Origin: Raphanus sativus
Lineage: Eukaryota > Streptophyta > Magnoliopsida > Brassicales > Brassicaceae
Direction of reading: 5' to 3'
DNA length: 64,000 bases
NCBI RefSeq assembly: GCF_000801105.2
Contig: NC_079514.1
Location: 2,356,001 to 2,420,000, forward strand
Under the pieces are notes generated by a model, which saw only the letters and a list, made by a program, of their open reading frames with translations, had not been told where the DNA came from and did no database searches. This document shows, in pieces, positions 1 to 11,561 of the stretch. Numbering within the stretch: the stretch's first letter is position 1; each line of letters starts with the position of its first letter. A program made the position numbers and the translations under genes.

Positions 1-946
1 GGTAACATCGCTGTCTAGATCCGAAACTGCGTACCTATGGAGAGAAATCGATGGTGAGATTAAACATTCAGACCAAGAATACAATCGGCTAAACAAGAAC
101 TCTGAGTGATTAGTCAAATGTCATTTACTAAATATTATAGATTTTTTTTTTGGAACACACTAAACATTATAGATTTTAGTATAAGTTTCCACAAGATAAT
201 AAAAGTCTGAATCTTAGGGTAAAAGAAATTATAGTTTACTTTTTTCACACGGAACAAAGCAAAGGAGACAGGATTCTTTAGCCTAGTTTAGATTATGCAG
301 ATGTCAGTACTTGGAAGAGATGTCTCGGACATTTACAGAAACAAAGCATAAGTAACTAAAGGAAAGAGAGATTCTTCGCTTTCTGAATTTGTAGGGAGCT
401 CGCAATCATCATTCCCTTTTCTATTTCCACTCACAAAGCAGGACCACAAAACAAAGACAAATCATCCAATGGATGGACCACTGCTGAAATTCATTTTATT
501 CACCCTCCATTTCTGTTACTTTTTTATTTGTGGTTTTCCCGTAAAGATGATGAGCGAAAGCAATCAAAATGGTGCTGATGATGATAACAGCTAGTCCTTT
601 TATCTCTAAAATTAAAAGTAGATTATGTTTTACTGTTCAGCTACAGAGTAATGATTTTATCAGGGAAGTCACTTCATTTGTTTTTCTTCAGGTAAAAAAT
701 AGAAGCCGGGGGCCGGAAACCATTCAAGAACCAGGCAGAGGGGAAACACATGTGGAGAAAAATGAATAGAAAAGAGAACAGAACAGAACAAAAAACGGAG
801 AACAAACAATAAGGTTCCATTTGACCCATCAATTTAAAAACAAGAGAGGCAACAAAACAAAAAAAAATATTAAAATTTACTTACTTGTGGAAGTTGCCAT
901 CACATTGAAATGTATCAGGCTTAGACCCTAGTTTCATGAATTTCAT
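1..946 (-). CDS. NPY1: NPY1/MAB4-type BTB-NPH3 protein, N-terminal part, cut by window edge
   Basis: Two exons are visible on the minus strand: 885-946, opening with MKFMKLGSKPDTFQCDGNFH, and 1-34, encoding YAVSDLDSDVT. They join in phase across a GT-AG intron (donor GTAAGT at 879-884, acceptor CTATAG just above 34). MKFMKLGSKPDTFQ followed by YAVSDLDSDV is the typical start of the NPY/NPH3-like family, just before the BTB domain. Family members act with PID-type kinases in auxin-dependent organ formation and PIN polarity at the plasma membrane. The neighbour at 11304 matches At4g31830, so the most likely counterpart is At4g31820 (NPY1/ENP/MAB4). The BTB and NPH3 domains lie outside the window, so the exact paralogue rests on position. 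Confidence 0.8.
127..177 (-). mobile_element. Micro-retroposon: 19-bp direct repeats around a 13-nt poly(A)-ended insert
   Basis: ACTAAATATTATAGATTTT (127-145) recurs at 159-177 with one mismatch. The insert between (146-158), read on the minus strand, is GTGTTCCAAAAAA. It lies in the first intron of the NPY1-like gene. On the poly(A) strand the repeat begins AAAA. It has the architecture of a target-primed retroposon cut down to its last few bases. Confidence 0.6.
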
Positions 947-1881
947 CTTTCTGTCTTCTTTACCACACTTTTATTTGACTCAAAAGCAGCTTAATATTTG
1001 AAAACGCTCAAACCTTTACCCTCGCTCTCTCTTTTAGGTTTTAACCGATCAAATAAAACCAGAACCACAATAACAAGAAGGTAGAAAGATAGAGGGGGCA
1101 AATTTGGTTTCTTTTAACTTGAACTTTGTTGGAACTTGGAAGAGGAAGAGACAATTAATGGAAATAGATATTTGAAGAGAGACAAGGGAAACCAAACCCA
1201 TGTTTTGCCTCACTATCCTTTTGCAAGAACATAACTCTTCTCGGACTACGGGTTTTTTTTCTTCTCCCATCTCAACTAACCATTATAACCCTATTTATTG
1301 TCTCTCTGTGCTCTCAGAGAACACCATAAAGTTAATACTTTTTAATTAATTTTTGTCTCTCAGCTTTCCATGAAAATAAAAGCCTCGGAAAGAAAAGCAA
1401 AACGTACGTAGATGGGCGTCAGATAGAGAGAGGTAGAAGAAAAGAGCTTTGCTTAATGCATTTATTAGAAAAATAATTTTGTTCAGTGTGTAAAAAGAAG
1501 ATAAATAGAGTTTTAAAATATTTGTTTAATATACGAAAAATTATTTGTTTAATAAATTATACACTCTCAAATGACATGATATAGAGAGAGGGTGGGAATC
1601 TTGCTGCAAATTTCTAAATTAGACAGCTAAGTTGTTTGAATGTTTGATTAATAATTTCTTAGCATTTGTTTATTAAAATCACTTCAAATTATCAATTATT
1701 ACGTCTTTTAGGTGTCTGCGCGCTTAGACAACGTAAAGGTTTTTGTGTATGTATTCAAATAAAATGGAACTATACAGGACTTGAAATTAATAAAATACTA
1801 CCACATGAATCAGACTTGCATTTTCTAACATTATTGACTTTGCATGCATAAAAAGAAAAGGCCAACCTTTTAATAACATAC
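947..1881 (-). promoter_or_regulatory. Upstream region of the NPY1-like gene
   Basis: No gene is seen here. On the minus strand a TATA-like CAATAAATAG lies at 1291-1300, about 345 nt before the start codon, and the interval between is purine/pyrimidine-biased as leaders often are. The promoter assignment is inference; the rest of the stretch holds only AT-rich sequence. Confidence 0.3.
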
Positions 1882-1910
1882 TAGGTGATAACCCGCGCCA
1901 TGCGCGGAAT
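1876..1910 (+). mobile_element. Helitron-type terminus remnant
   Basis: ACTAGGTGATAACCCGCGC is followed by CATGCGCGG, giving a 6-bp hairpin stem CCGCGC/GCGCGG at 893-898 and 902-907 of the second kilobase (1893-1907). This resembles the terminal motif of Brassicaceae nonautonomous Helitrons. No matching far end was found within a few kilobases, so it may be a truncated copy. Confidence 0.4.
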
Positions 1911-3761
1911 GAGTGACCAGAAATTATTACTTTTAATCTATAGATATTAGAAATTTAAAAGTTATAGTCACAAATATGAGATCTAATGATATATATCTAC
2001 AAAATTGTACATGTATATATAATGCAAGCTTATTTATTTTTTACTTTTAGAAAACTTGTGTAATTAGTTAGGTGTAAATGAGGTATATTTCTTTAGAAAA
2101 CAATATATAAGAGTATACAAAAACTAATATAAATTTAAACAATATATAAGAGTATGCAAAGATAAAACAAAACATAGACAATTGAATTTTTTCTTTCATA
2201 AAAAATATGATTATAATATTAAAAAAGACATAGGTAATAGAAAAATAAAATACTAAAAACAAATAAAAAAACTGATAAAAACCATAATAATGTGAAAAGT
2301 GTTTTCAAGACTTCTAGTTTGCACACAAAGAATTAATTTACCAAACTAAACATACTTATTTACCAAATTCATTAAACATAATGATATACCTCTTTCTGAA
2401 AGCATCAATTTCTGGAATATTATTGGATTTAGCCATGAGTGTTTTGCTTGCTAGAATGTTTTGATAAAGAAATTCGAGAAGCAGAATGTGGTGAGGAAGA
2501 GATGCATTGTCGACAACGTATTTATATTAAGAACGAAGCTGGTCTAGGGTTAATGCCATGAAAACAAATCACCATAACTATAAATTTTTTTGGATATTTA
2601 ATATTACATAACTTACGCTCAAATGCATAACTAAAACTTACCTTAAATTTGAAAACATAATTAAAATTCTCTTTTATTTGACCAGATTGACGAAAATCAA
2701 TAAAAGTAAGATTATGATTTGCTTCGAAATTTTGAATTCATAATCTAATTTCCTTATATGCATCATTCAAGTATTTTCGGTGTACAATTTTTTAAAAATA
2801 TGGCATCAATTCATAGCATTGATACACAAAATCACTTGCATATCAATTTCGGCATCGAGATTGCCTTGACCAACACTATAATTGGTGAGATAAAACTCAT
2901 GACATAAATAATTTGAATTAAAAAAAATTGTTTGGTAAGGATAGACACTTTAGGAAACGTTGGTAGAGTGATTAGCCAAATTTCAAATAATTAATTGGTA
3001 ATTATGAGCATGAAAATCCGTAATAGGAATAATTTAAGGCAAATTTCACTTTGTTGTAGCCTCACAATACCATCTAAATATGATATTTGGATAGGTTGGT
3101 GTTTTAAAAAAAAATTTCATAAAGTATATAACAGGCAAAAGTATGGAACCATATAATATCACGAAATATGCATGAAGGATGCATAGAATGAACCACATAA
3201 TATCATGAACAAAATTATAATAAATTAATATATTGATCACGCATGAAGCATACAAATATGTCAAATTTATTGCTTTTTACTATTGTTGCATTAGTTTGTT
3301 GTATTTGAGTTTGCATTTATGTAAAAATTTATCTTTGAAAGAATCACACTTTAGGAAACATATTTTCATAAACATGCAAAATAAGAGAACCACAAGAACC
3401 ATAATTGTAGAGTCAAAACGATCAGACATATTTTTGGAAACAATTGACATACGACTTCATAACGTATGTCATTATATTGACCTCCGAATATTAACTTTTT
3501 GTAACATAATATCATGTCTTATAAGAAAATGCTAACATAATTGACAATGGCAATGCAATGTAATATTCCTAGCAATCAAAGGGTTTTTTCAAATTATGGT
3601 TGAGAGTGATTGTGGGAATGACACCTAGGAAATGGCAATATGTAATTAACACATGAATGCAAGGTTATTGTTTATGAGTGCTTCTAAAATAATATATAGG
3701 GGATCTACCATTCCTTCTAGATCTGAAAGTATATCCAAAAGTCAATAATTGTAACTAAATA
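1911..3761. other. AT-rich intergenic sequence without recognised genes
   Basis: Reading both strands shows only short open frames with low-complexity, AT-biased translations. The stretch is likely decayed transposon sequence belonging with the Helitron terminus at 1876, but no second end was found. Confidence 0.5.
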
Positions 3762-4010
3762 CTCCCTCCGTTTCTAAATAGATGATGTTTTAGGGAATTT
3801 TTGATGTTCCAAAATAGTTGATGTTTTAGTATATCAATGTACTTTTTAACTTTATCAAAAACTGTGTAACCAATAATAAAATGTAATCTATTTTGTGATT
3901 GGTTGAACAATTTTTAATTTATATTTTAATAATACTTTTAAGATTAAAAAACAAGTTTCTTAATAATCGTGCACAATCTTAAAACTTCATCTATTTTGAA
4001 ACAGAGGGAG
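3762..4010. mobile_element. Stowaway-like MITE, 249 bp
   Basis: The left end reads CTCCCTCCGTTTCTAAATAG and the right end, reverse complemented, CTCCCTCTGTTTCAAAATAG. Both sides are flanked by the dinucleotide TA (3760-3761 and 4011-4012), the target duplication of Tc1/mariner-type Stowaway MITEs. It contains no coding capacity. Confidence 0.75.
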
Positions 4011-5476
4011 TATAAGAATCACTATGAGGATATCAGATTCATACAATAAGGTTTTGATTTGCATTGCCAATGATAACAGACGAATTAATCGGCTCGACTA
4101 AATTAAAAACACAATCCTTTGAGTTGTATCACATTCCAGCTCATGCACTAACCAAGCGTGCTGCAGGAATAAAATGAATTGAATATGGCGCATAACTAAT
4201 TTTCAGCTTTATAACTAACAAAAAAACTAGTTTTGCAACTGTATAATTTTAATTTAAAATGTAATTCTTACACGATTTTCTAAAATGGTACCGATGACTT
4301 TTGACAATTATTTTACTTTTACTTTTTTTTTAGAAAAGCAACTGTTTTACTTTGATAATGTAATTTTGTCCGAAAGGAAGCTTCATTACATTATTTCGCT
4401 TCACGTAAAGTTTCTCCTTTTAACGTCACTATCTGTTTTTCTGTTAATATTTCTCATATCCATGATTATATATATCACGTCTCATTTCAAATCCCCATAC
4501 GAATAATCAAACATAAGTTCACAACTAGCTGCTGTATAGTCGGTAATCAGTTGGAATAATGTAAAGATAGTTGCAAAACCATTATAAAGTCGATATTAGA
4601 GGTTCTCATGTATATTATTCTCCTTTTTTGTATTCAAACTTACAAATCAACTAAACATAATGCGTTAATTTTTCTTTCTCTCAATAGATGGTAATGTGGC
4701 TGGCAAGTTTCTCAAGACAATAACAAAAAGACCAACAAGATCTAAATGGACCCTTGGTTAGTTGGTTTAAAAGGTAGTTAATGTTTTCGGCCATTTTATT
4801 GGAGTATGTAAATTCAAATTTGGTGGGTCTGCATGTCAATTTTCTGTACGTGCCGTAGCTGTTTTCACGTGATTAATAGCTCGACTACATAGTATGAACG
4901 TAAAACACATATCGTAAGAGTCGCAACGTACTTATGGAGATGTACCTATGTATATATATGGTCCCAAAGCTAAGTAGTAAATGTAGGTTGACATGAAAGG
5001 TTTGTTCGATCTAGCTTTTATATATATATATCAGGGTTGATCAGTCTGCGTCTTAACGAAAATTCACTATATATAAATGTTGATAAACACACACATATAT
5101 ATATATATAAAATTTTACACTGAGATTTCATTAAACAAAACATCGTACAAAGTTTAATATGTATATATGTATTTCATATCTGACATACCCTTTGCTTGAT
5201 AGCGGTCATGTAACACTCTATATGCTCTATTAAAAGATCATTATATATTGACTTGTATTCAAAATGACAAATACTCTTTCTGTTTCACAAAGAGTGTATT
5301 ATATTTTTTAATAGATGTAATTATTAAATCTATTTCTACTCTTTTGAATAACTAATAAGTTTTTAATTAAATTATTTTTATTTAATAAGTATACATTAAA
5401 GAAAATATATTAGTCTATTATATAGTTTTATTGATTTTTGTGAAACAAATCAAATTGAAATTTTAAAAATATCAAA
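4011..5476. other. AT-rich intergenic sequence; short (TA)n tract
   Basis: No gene is supported. A CA/TA microsatellite lies around 5090-5111. A CTCTTTCTGTTTCACAAAGAG stretch near 5274 looks like one end of a decayed Stowaway copy whose partner end is not convincing. Confidence 0.4.
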
Positions 5477-6608
5477 TCTATCTTATTAAAACAGGAACAT
5501 TACAACTTTTTCTAGGTGAATTTTTAAAGGTGGACCTCATATATTTAAATTAAATGTCTCATTCTTTATATATAATACGTACCATAGTCTAACTTTGCAT
5601 TGATGTATTTCCTTAAATACAATTCTTCTTTTTGTCCATATTCCATATATGATTTTTACATTTATTACATGTCGATTTAAATAAGATATATACTAAGAAT
5701 ACTAAAAATATTAATCGTTCTATAATTACCATATACAATTCATTTTAAATTGATCAGTATACTTTCATTGGCCATATTAATTTTATTAGTACGAATAATA
5801 TTAGGTAGATAAGTCATAGACACATACATAAAGATATGACTATTCTTATAACTACGTTGGGCCTAATCTACTTTTTAAAAATAACACATAGCTTCATATA
5901 TTGTATAGAATATAGTAATATTGTATAGTATTATACTTATACAATAATACTAAAAACAAACCAAACTGAAATATAATATATATCGAAAATGCTTTGAACC
6001 ATTACACACAAATATATTGGACCTCAGAGATAAAATTCACTTTGAAATTACATAATAATTATTTTAAAAAATTAAATTCCGTAATGTACAAAAAACATAA
6101 GTTTTATATAAAATTTTGTGTTACAATAAAAAGACACAACTCGCGCTTGCAAAATGTTATTTTTACATACGAAAGACAGTTTTGATATTGTTCTTTAAAC
6201 ACAAAATTGAATTATACAAACTCGATACTACATAAATAAACAATATAGAATACATTTTAAAAATAAAACTCGTGTGGGTGTGCATATGTTTATATAATAT
6301 ATAAATATATTATATTAAGCATATTTTCATATAAATAATACCCCAATGTAAGTTTTGTATAATAAATATTGAAAATACAAAATATATAACACTATATATT
6401 TAAATAATACAGAAAAAATCTACTTTACGTTATCTTAAAATTTTAAAATTAAATTTAGTAATTAAACACATTACTTATTTAAACACATTAGTACACATTG
6501 TTATTTATCAAAATTTTATATTAATACACATTGGCGATCATGTATAACATTTAGTAAAAACAAAGATAAAAAAATGACTCTCTCTCGGTCGAGCGGGTCA
6601 TGATCTAG
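5477..6608 (+). mobile_element. Nonautonomous Helitron, about 1.13 kb
   Basis: The 5' end TCTATCTTATTAAAACAGG follows an A at 5476. The 3' end CGAGCGGGTCATGATCTAG is followed by T at 6609. Helitrons start with TC, end with CTRR after a GC-rich hairpin and insert between A and T without target duplication; all of these are met, although the 3' hairpin (CTCG/CGAG) is short. The interior is AT-rich with no helicase or Rep coding sequence. Confidence 0.6.
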
Positions 6609-7042
6609 TTAACATTTAAAAAAGAAACGGGGAGAGTATCAGATTGACGGCTAAAACTTATGATATTTTTATTTGCTGACATTTAATTGTAAAAGAACAT
6701 ACACCCTCTAAAATTATCGAAATCGAATAGTCGATTTGGAAAAATACATCAAAGATGAAATATACTAATTGTAGTGGTTGAAACCTAATCGATTGGCGTC
6801 CACGTCATCCACCTAATCTTTCAAGTCGGGTTAACAAACTTGATTATATTTTTGATCCCACCTCGCCAAAGTCGGGTTAACAAACTTGATTATATTCTTT
6901 GACCCCACCGAGCAACCCAAAGAGTTGCACGTACGGACATTATCATTTAAGAGTATAGGAGGGGTATATTAAAGATACTTCCTCTTTTTATTTGCGACAC
7001 TAAGATACTTCCTCTTTGGATGAAATAAGTTAATAAACATAT

Positions 7043-7097
7043 AAAGATGCATAGGTGATTCGCTTGTCCAAAAAAAAAGATGCATAGATGATTCGCT
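7043..7097 (+). mobile_element. Micro-retroposon: 22-bp direct repeats around an 11-nt insert
   Basis: The 22-bp phrase at 7043-7064 (AAAGATGCATAGGTGATTCG plus CT) recurs at 7076-7097 with one mismatch. The insert at 7065-7075 is TGTCCAAAAAA. The duplication begins AAA on the poly(A) strand, as L1-type endonuclease target sites do. Confidence 0.65.
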
Positions 7098-7137
7098 GAA
7101 AGCACAGCAGGGAAAGCAATGGCATGTGGTTTATGAG

Positions 7138-7186
7138 AAAAAGACTAGAGGTAGCCGAGTTCCAAAAAAAAAGACTAGAGGTAGCC
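7138..7186 (+). mobile_element. Micro-retroposon: 19-bp direct repeats around an 11-nt insert
   Basis: AAAAAGACTAGAGGTAGCC at 7138-7156 recurs exactly at 7168-7186. The insert at 7157-7167 is GAGTTCCAAAA, close to GTGTTCCAAAA in the copy at 127-177. It sits 40 bp from the preceding copy. Confidence 0.65.
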
Positions 7187-7504
7187 TCCATTATTATCTT
7201 TTGCATTATAATTACACAGTATTCTACCTCTTTGGCTCTTTTAATTATTAATTTATTACACATACACTGCATCCATATTATTAAATGCAATGCCCATATA
7301 CTATTTTTATATTTTCAGTTCCTTTGATGTTTTTTTGTTTTTTTTGAGAAAGAGTTCCTATGAGGTTTATCTTCATTGCAGACTCGATCTCTTTATATAG
7401 AACTTTGTTTATAAACGGCAGTACATGAACATAAGACCACCTCCAACGGGAATTCATGAGGGATCCTTGGCACAAAAACTTAGACAAATGATATTTAAAT
7501 AGTA

Positions 7505-7740
7505 CTCCCTCTGTTTTTTAAAGATAGATATTTTAGAAAAATAAATTGTTTTACAAAGATGTATTTTTTATGTTTTCTATACAAAAATTGCAAATTTCAA
7601 TAAAATTGATTGAATTTATTGAAAGATTATTGGTTAAAATGCATTGGAATTTGATAATTTCTAAAAATAATATATAGTTAATGTGTTTTCTTAATATGTG
7701 TAAAAACACCAAAACATACATCTTTAAAAAACAGAGGGAG
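7505..7740. mobile_element. Stowaway-like MITE, 236 bp
   Basis: The left end CTCCCTCTGTTTTTTAAAGA mirrors the right end TCTTTAAAAAACAGAGGGAG. TA flanks both sides (7503-7504, 7741-7742). The terminal sequence is shared with the element at 3762, so both belong to one family. Confidence 0.75.
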
Positions 7741-7933
7741 TAATATACAATTTGCCTCTGTCAAGAATTGATCGTTATATAAGTGGTTTAAGGATTAAAT
7801 TCTTAAGAACGTGGCAAGGTGTGATTGGTTCCTGTGTGGGTGGTGTGAGTTGTGTTTCGCCTCTCTTCTCCCTTTCTTTTCTCCGATCAAAAAATTATGG
7901 GTTTTGTAATTTGTTCTGATTGCTTCATGATTA

Positions 7934-8332
7934 ATGGGATTGATAAATTATTGCCAGACTAGTCTCGGAGTTTCGTTGGTGGTTGCTCGGTCTAGACGAA
8001 TTCCGACGACCTTAAAGTGCTTCGCTTCCACCGCCAATTCCGAACTTCTTCGTTCCCAGCTCGATCGTCTTCACGCGGAGGCAGAGTCTACTCGTGCCAA
8101 AGGTCTCACGTTTATTTCCTTCTTAATTGGAATGAGCAACTGTGTGATTGATTGATGTCAAAGTTTGTTACTTTTCTTTTCTTTCTTTTGTTGTTTGTGT
8201 CCAGCAAATAGTAATAGGTTGAGACTTTTGAGATTATCTGAGGCTGCTGAGAATCTACGGAGACAAGCATCTGTTCATGTTCAGACAGGGAAAGAGAACG
8301 ATGCAAGAGAGTTGCTTCTCCAGAGAGCTTGA
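7934..8332 (+). pseudogene. Fragment of a gene for a predicted plastid coiled-coil protein
   Basis: A first exon (7934-8102) encodes a basic leader (VARSRRIPTTLKCFAST) and then NSELLRSQLDRLHAEAEST. A GT-AG intron is followed by 8215-8332, encoding RLRLLRLSEAAENLRRQA and VQTGKENDARELLLQRA before a TGA. The leader looks like a transit peptide and the rest like a charged helix. The frame stops abruptly and nothing downstream continues the helix, so this is probably a truncated copy that kept its intron. I do not recognise the parent gene. Downstream lies a fragment of a different gene (8805-9025), suggesting capture or duplication of unrelated pieces. A short direct repeat GCTTGAGAAGGTGGT near 8328 and 8379 follows the stop. 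Confidence 0.5.
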
Positions 8333-8804
8333 GAAGGTGGTGGATTTTTTAGTTTCTCGTTTGTAATTGGCCATGAATGCTTGAGAAGGTGGTAGATTGG
8401 GAAGATCAATCGCGCTAATTTTGAATTGTTCATTTCGTTGGGAGTTATCTGGGATTTATGGATTTGAAATCAATTTGGTACCGAAATGAGGATCTTGAGG
8501 TTTATGGTGTTTTGTGGCGTAGAAATTATCAGAAAAATCAAGTAATCTGGAACTTCTCAACTTGTTTGTGTAACAATGGCTGGTCTCTGAGAGTTGTTAG
8601 GAGTTTGAATTTGAGATCACATGCCCTGAGTATAGAGTGGAGGTTTCTCACTGTTTAGAAATCCATCTTTAAATTTTATAAAACTCCCTTTGTTCCCATA
8701 AGATTATGTATGTGGAAGCAGCAGCTTTTGATGCCTACTTTAAGGCTGTTTTACAGTGTTTAGAAATAGCAGATAGTGCATCGTACTTCATGATTGTTCA
8801 GGGT

Positions 8805-9025
8805 ACTTTTGTATTGCAAGACAAACAAGTTCAGATGGCTATCTCGTGTCTTAATTGACCCTTCGTCTAAGATGGTAACCGAAGATCCGTCTACTCCAGG
8901 GGAAAGCAAAGCAGCACAAGCGGTGAACATGTACCTGTATTTCCCATGTGGAATAATAAGAGGTGTCCTCTCCAACTTGGGGATACCTTGTGCTGTCTCT
9001 TCAGACATATCCAGCCTTCCCACTT
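8805..9025 (+). pseudogene. Exon fragment of TRAPPC6/Trs33 (TRAPP complex subunit)
   Basis: The translation contains NKFRWLSRVLIDPSSK and YLYFPCGIIRGVLSNLG followed by IPCAVSSDISSLPT. GIIRGVLSNLGIPCAVS with DISSLP is the hallmark of the C-terminal half of TRAPPC6/Trs33, a vesicle-tethering subunit at the Golgi. The upstream TFVLQD reads in another frame: one extra A in GACAAACAAG shifts it relative to NKFRW. The piece ends at an exon-like junction CACTT|GTGAGT with no following exon. One exon, one frameshift and no gene around it indicate a pseudogene fragment; the expected parent is the counterpart of At3g05000. Confidence 0.65.
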
Positions 9026-9583
9026 GTGAGTTCTCACGTCTTATTTTTGTCTCACTTTTCATACAGTCACATAATCACAAAACGGGAGAAAGGTAGGAAG
9101 TTGTTAGCTGATTCTTGGTTTAGTTCCAAAAATATCTTAAATTCTTGGCATTTGACTTAGGATTAGATAAGAGAACATTAGTTGTATGAAAAAAAAAACT
9201 CCTAAAGATTCTATATTGGGTAACACCATTGAATATATATTTTAGAGTAAAATCTTTGATTATTTAAAAAGCAAAAAAATATATATTATATTGCTAAGGA
9301 TTTCAATGGTGGGTAACAGTGACACCATTAGAATTGCTCTAACTACACTTAAAATAATAGGTTTGGATGGGTTGTGTGTGCGAGTGGAAAGTCATTTATT
9401 GCTAAGTCAGAAATTTATGATTTTTCACGTGCACAGTGTATTCCTAGATTAGTTTCTCAAAAAATTAAAGAATATATGGAAACAGATACAATCCTAAACG
9501 ACAAAATGATATACAAATCTGCAATTCAAGAAACATTATATGATGATTCATAGTTTTATTTTTAGCGTAATCGCATAATCATT

Positions 9584-9629
9584 TTACAGTTCGCTATTTT
9601 TTTTTTTGTAACTTACAGTTCGCTATTTT
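9584..9629 (-). mobile_element. Micro-retroposon: 17-bp direct repeats around a 12-nt insert
   Basis: TTACAGTTCGCTATTTT at 9584-9600 recurs exactly at 9613-9629. The insert (9601-9612) on the minus strand is GTTACAAAAAAA. On that strand the repeat begins AAAA. Confidence 0.65.
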
Positions 9630-9652
9630 GCATGCACATAACACTAGTATTA

Positions 9653-9706
9653 AAAAAAACATATATAGTGTTTTTTTTTGTAAAAGAAAAAAACATATAT
9701 AGTGTT
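9653..9706 (-). mobile_element. Micro-retroposon: 20-bp direct repeats around a 14-nt insert
   Basis: AAAAAAACATATATAGTGTT at 9653-9672 recurs exactly at 9687-9706. The insert (9673-9686) on the minus strand is CTTTTACAAAAAAA, sharing TTACAAAAAAA with the copy 24 bp away. Confidence 0.65.
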
Positions 9707-11303
9707 GCGTCAATGCATCTGCGTTTTCACTTTGCAATGTAATAATCATGCCATTCACGCATATACATATAGACGATTACTATATACTCCATTAATGGTA
9801 ACTGGTTTCAGAAGATTATGGGGAAACTATCTCACATTCATTTGAACCGTGTACAGTATATTCACACAAACAAAACCAAAAGTTTAATTTTTGAGATGAG
9901 AATGATTATACGCCAAACAACTAATAGTAAAGGTTTAGCGTTGAAAAAACAATAATAAAAGGTTAGTTATTAAGACAGGCGTGAGCATATGGTATCATAA
10001 ACAAATGATGGTGAACACTGACTATGGGGCCAAGCCAAACCTCCATAATTGCAACCTTGTGCTTCTTCTCTTCCTTTTTCTCCTTTACTTGATAAATTTC
10101 TTTATAGTTTTTTTTCGTTTTCTTACCTCTTAATTTCTCTTTTCACTAGACTAAAGCTATTCCATCTATGTTGTTATAGAAAAATGAGTTAATCATAGGC
10201 TCATAGCTTATGAGTGATAAGTCGAGATGCCTAAACGGAGAAGTAAGTGACTTTAATTATGCTGCATAGTTAAAAAAATCATGTGTAATTGGAACCGATC
10301 GCAAACTAAGCAATGGCCAACTTAATTTAATGACGAAAATGTTGGTTAATAACTAAAACGATTGCAATTGTGAAGCAAAGACGAATTCCTTCCAGTTTTT
10401 ATGCTCATCAAGAAGTACATCGGTGTTTCTACATAACATCCTATATATATACTTTTTTGGGTCGTTAGGTGGATTCACTTTTTCCCATATTCTAACGTTA
10501 ATAACGATCCTGATTAGTTTATGATAATCCCTTGTTTTAAAAAATAAAAAATAAACATGCGAATCACCAATTTATCGACTCGTTTCAAACTGCCATGATT
10601 GTGTAGTTGACTAATGAGATCATCATATAAGTGACCTTTTACCTTATAAATTATTTTATACAAAACAAAATTTTCGATTTTACTATTTTGAACTTGAATT
10701 ACCAACTTAATAGTTTTACTTTAATATACAATTGGATTCTACTATTTTGTTAAGATGATCTACACATATTTAGGATAAGGCCAGTTATCAATACGCAATC
10801 CAAGTCCACAATATAGTGACCCTATTTCAAAATTAGCGTCTTCGGTGATCTACATCATGCATTATGTGATACAAGGATCCCCATGTGCTTTGAAAGGCGC
10901 AGAGTATGAGCGAACTCCGCCCCCAAATTAAACAGCAACAACTAGTTAAAGAAAAAACATTCAAATAGTTGTCTTCCTTAAAAGGAACCTAGTCGTCTTC
11001 CTTAAAAGGAAACTAGTCTTTCAAAATACTTGAAAACAACTACAATCTACAATTCGCAAAACGGATCACTTTCATCGCTAAACTCGAGTTAGCACTCAGA
11101 ACACACAATATATGTTATATCCCCTGCATTCACTTTATTTTTCTTTTGGCTCAACTAGTTCACGGAATATGTATTGAACTCCTTATATATGTTATTACAT
11201 TACAAGAAAATAAAAAAAGTTAAATAACACAAGTATTATGTAGAAGCAAGAACAAAAATACAAAAGCAACAAGAAGAAGATAAACCTACTCTCTTCTATG
11301 TTT

Positions 11304-11561
11304 TTACTTTTTTGGATGTGTATCTGCCGGTTTAGCTTCTGGCTTCTTCTTAGCATACATGTACATGACTGCACCCGAGATAGCTAATCCTGCGATAACC
11401 ATGTTGGTGTAACTGTATGGCAAGTTACGGCGTTGGTGGAGAACACCGCCCGGATTATTCCCTGGTGGCCTCTTCGATGATTCAGCCCCTGCGGCTTTCA
11501 CTCCCTCTGTACCCATCTTCGTCGTATCCGCTGTTTTCCTCCAGTCATTTTCTCCAGCCAT
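11304..11561 (-). CDS. Small single-pass membrane protein (At4g31830 type)
   Basis: A single-exon frame of 85 residues starts MAGENDWRKTADTTKMGTEG. A hydrophilic N-terminal half with RPPGNNPGGVLHQRRNLPYS is followed by one membrane segment (about residues 53-68, MVIAGLAISGAVMYMY) and a lysine-rich tail ending THPKK. The tail KKPEAKPADTHPKK is cytosolic-looking. The function is unknown; the counterpart at this position in Arabidopsis is annotated only as a transmembrane protein. It is divergently oriented to ENODL15, 606 bp away. Length, composition and synteny all support a real gene despite its size. Confidence 0.8.
   Translation of the reverse strand: MAGENDWRKTADTTKMGTEGVKAAGAESSKRPPGNNPGGVLHQRRNLPYSYTNMVIAGLAISGAVMYMYAKKKPEAKPADTHPKK

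Larger units (their letters stand above)
6609..7504. other. Intergenic sequence carrying two neighbouring micro-retroposons
   Basis: No gene is seen. A 22-base phrase starting AAGTCGGGTTAACAAACTTG occurs twice, near 6823 and 6871. The two poly(A) insertions are listed separately. Confidence 0.4.
9160..11303. other. AT-rich intergenic sequence without recognised genes
   Basis: Apart from two micro-retroposons near 9.6 kb, this 2.1 kb shows no credible coding frame on either strand. Around 9220-9345 the phrase ACCATTGAA and its complement TTCAATGGT suggest a decayed inverted-repeat element, but clean ends are missing. Confidence 0.4.

Noticed and set aside
4311..4353. Poly(A) insertion flanked by TTTTACTTT
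   Set aside because: A 9-bp low-complexity repeat is too weak, although its insert end (GCTTTTCTAAAA) resembles other copies.
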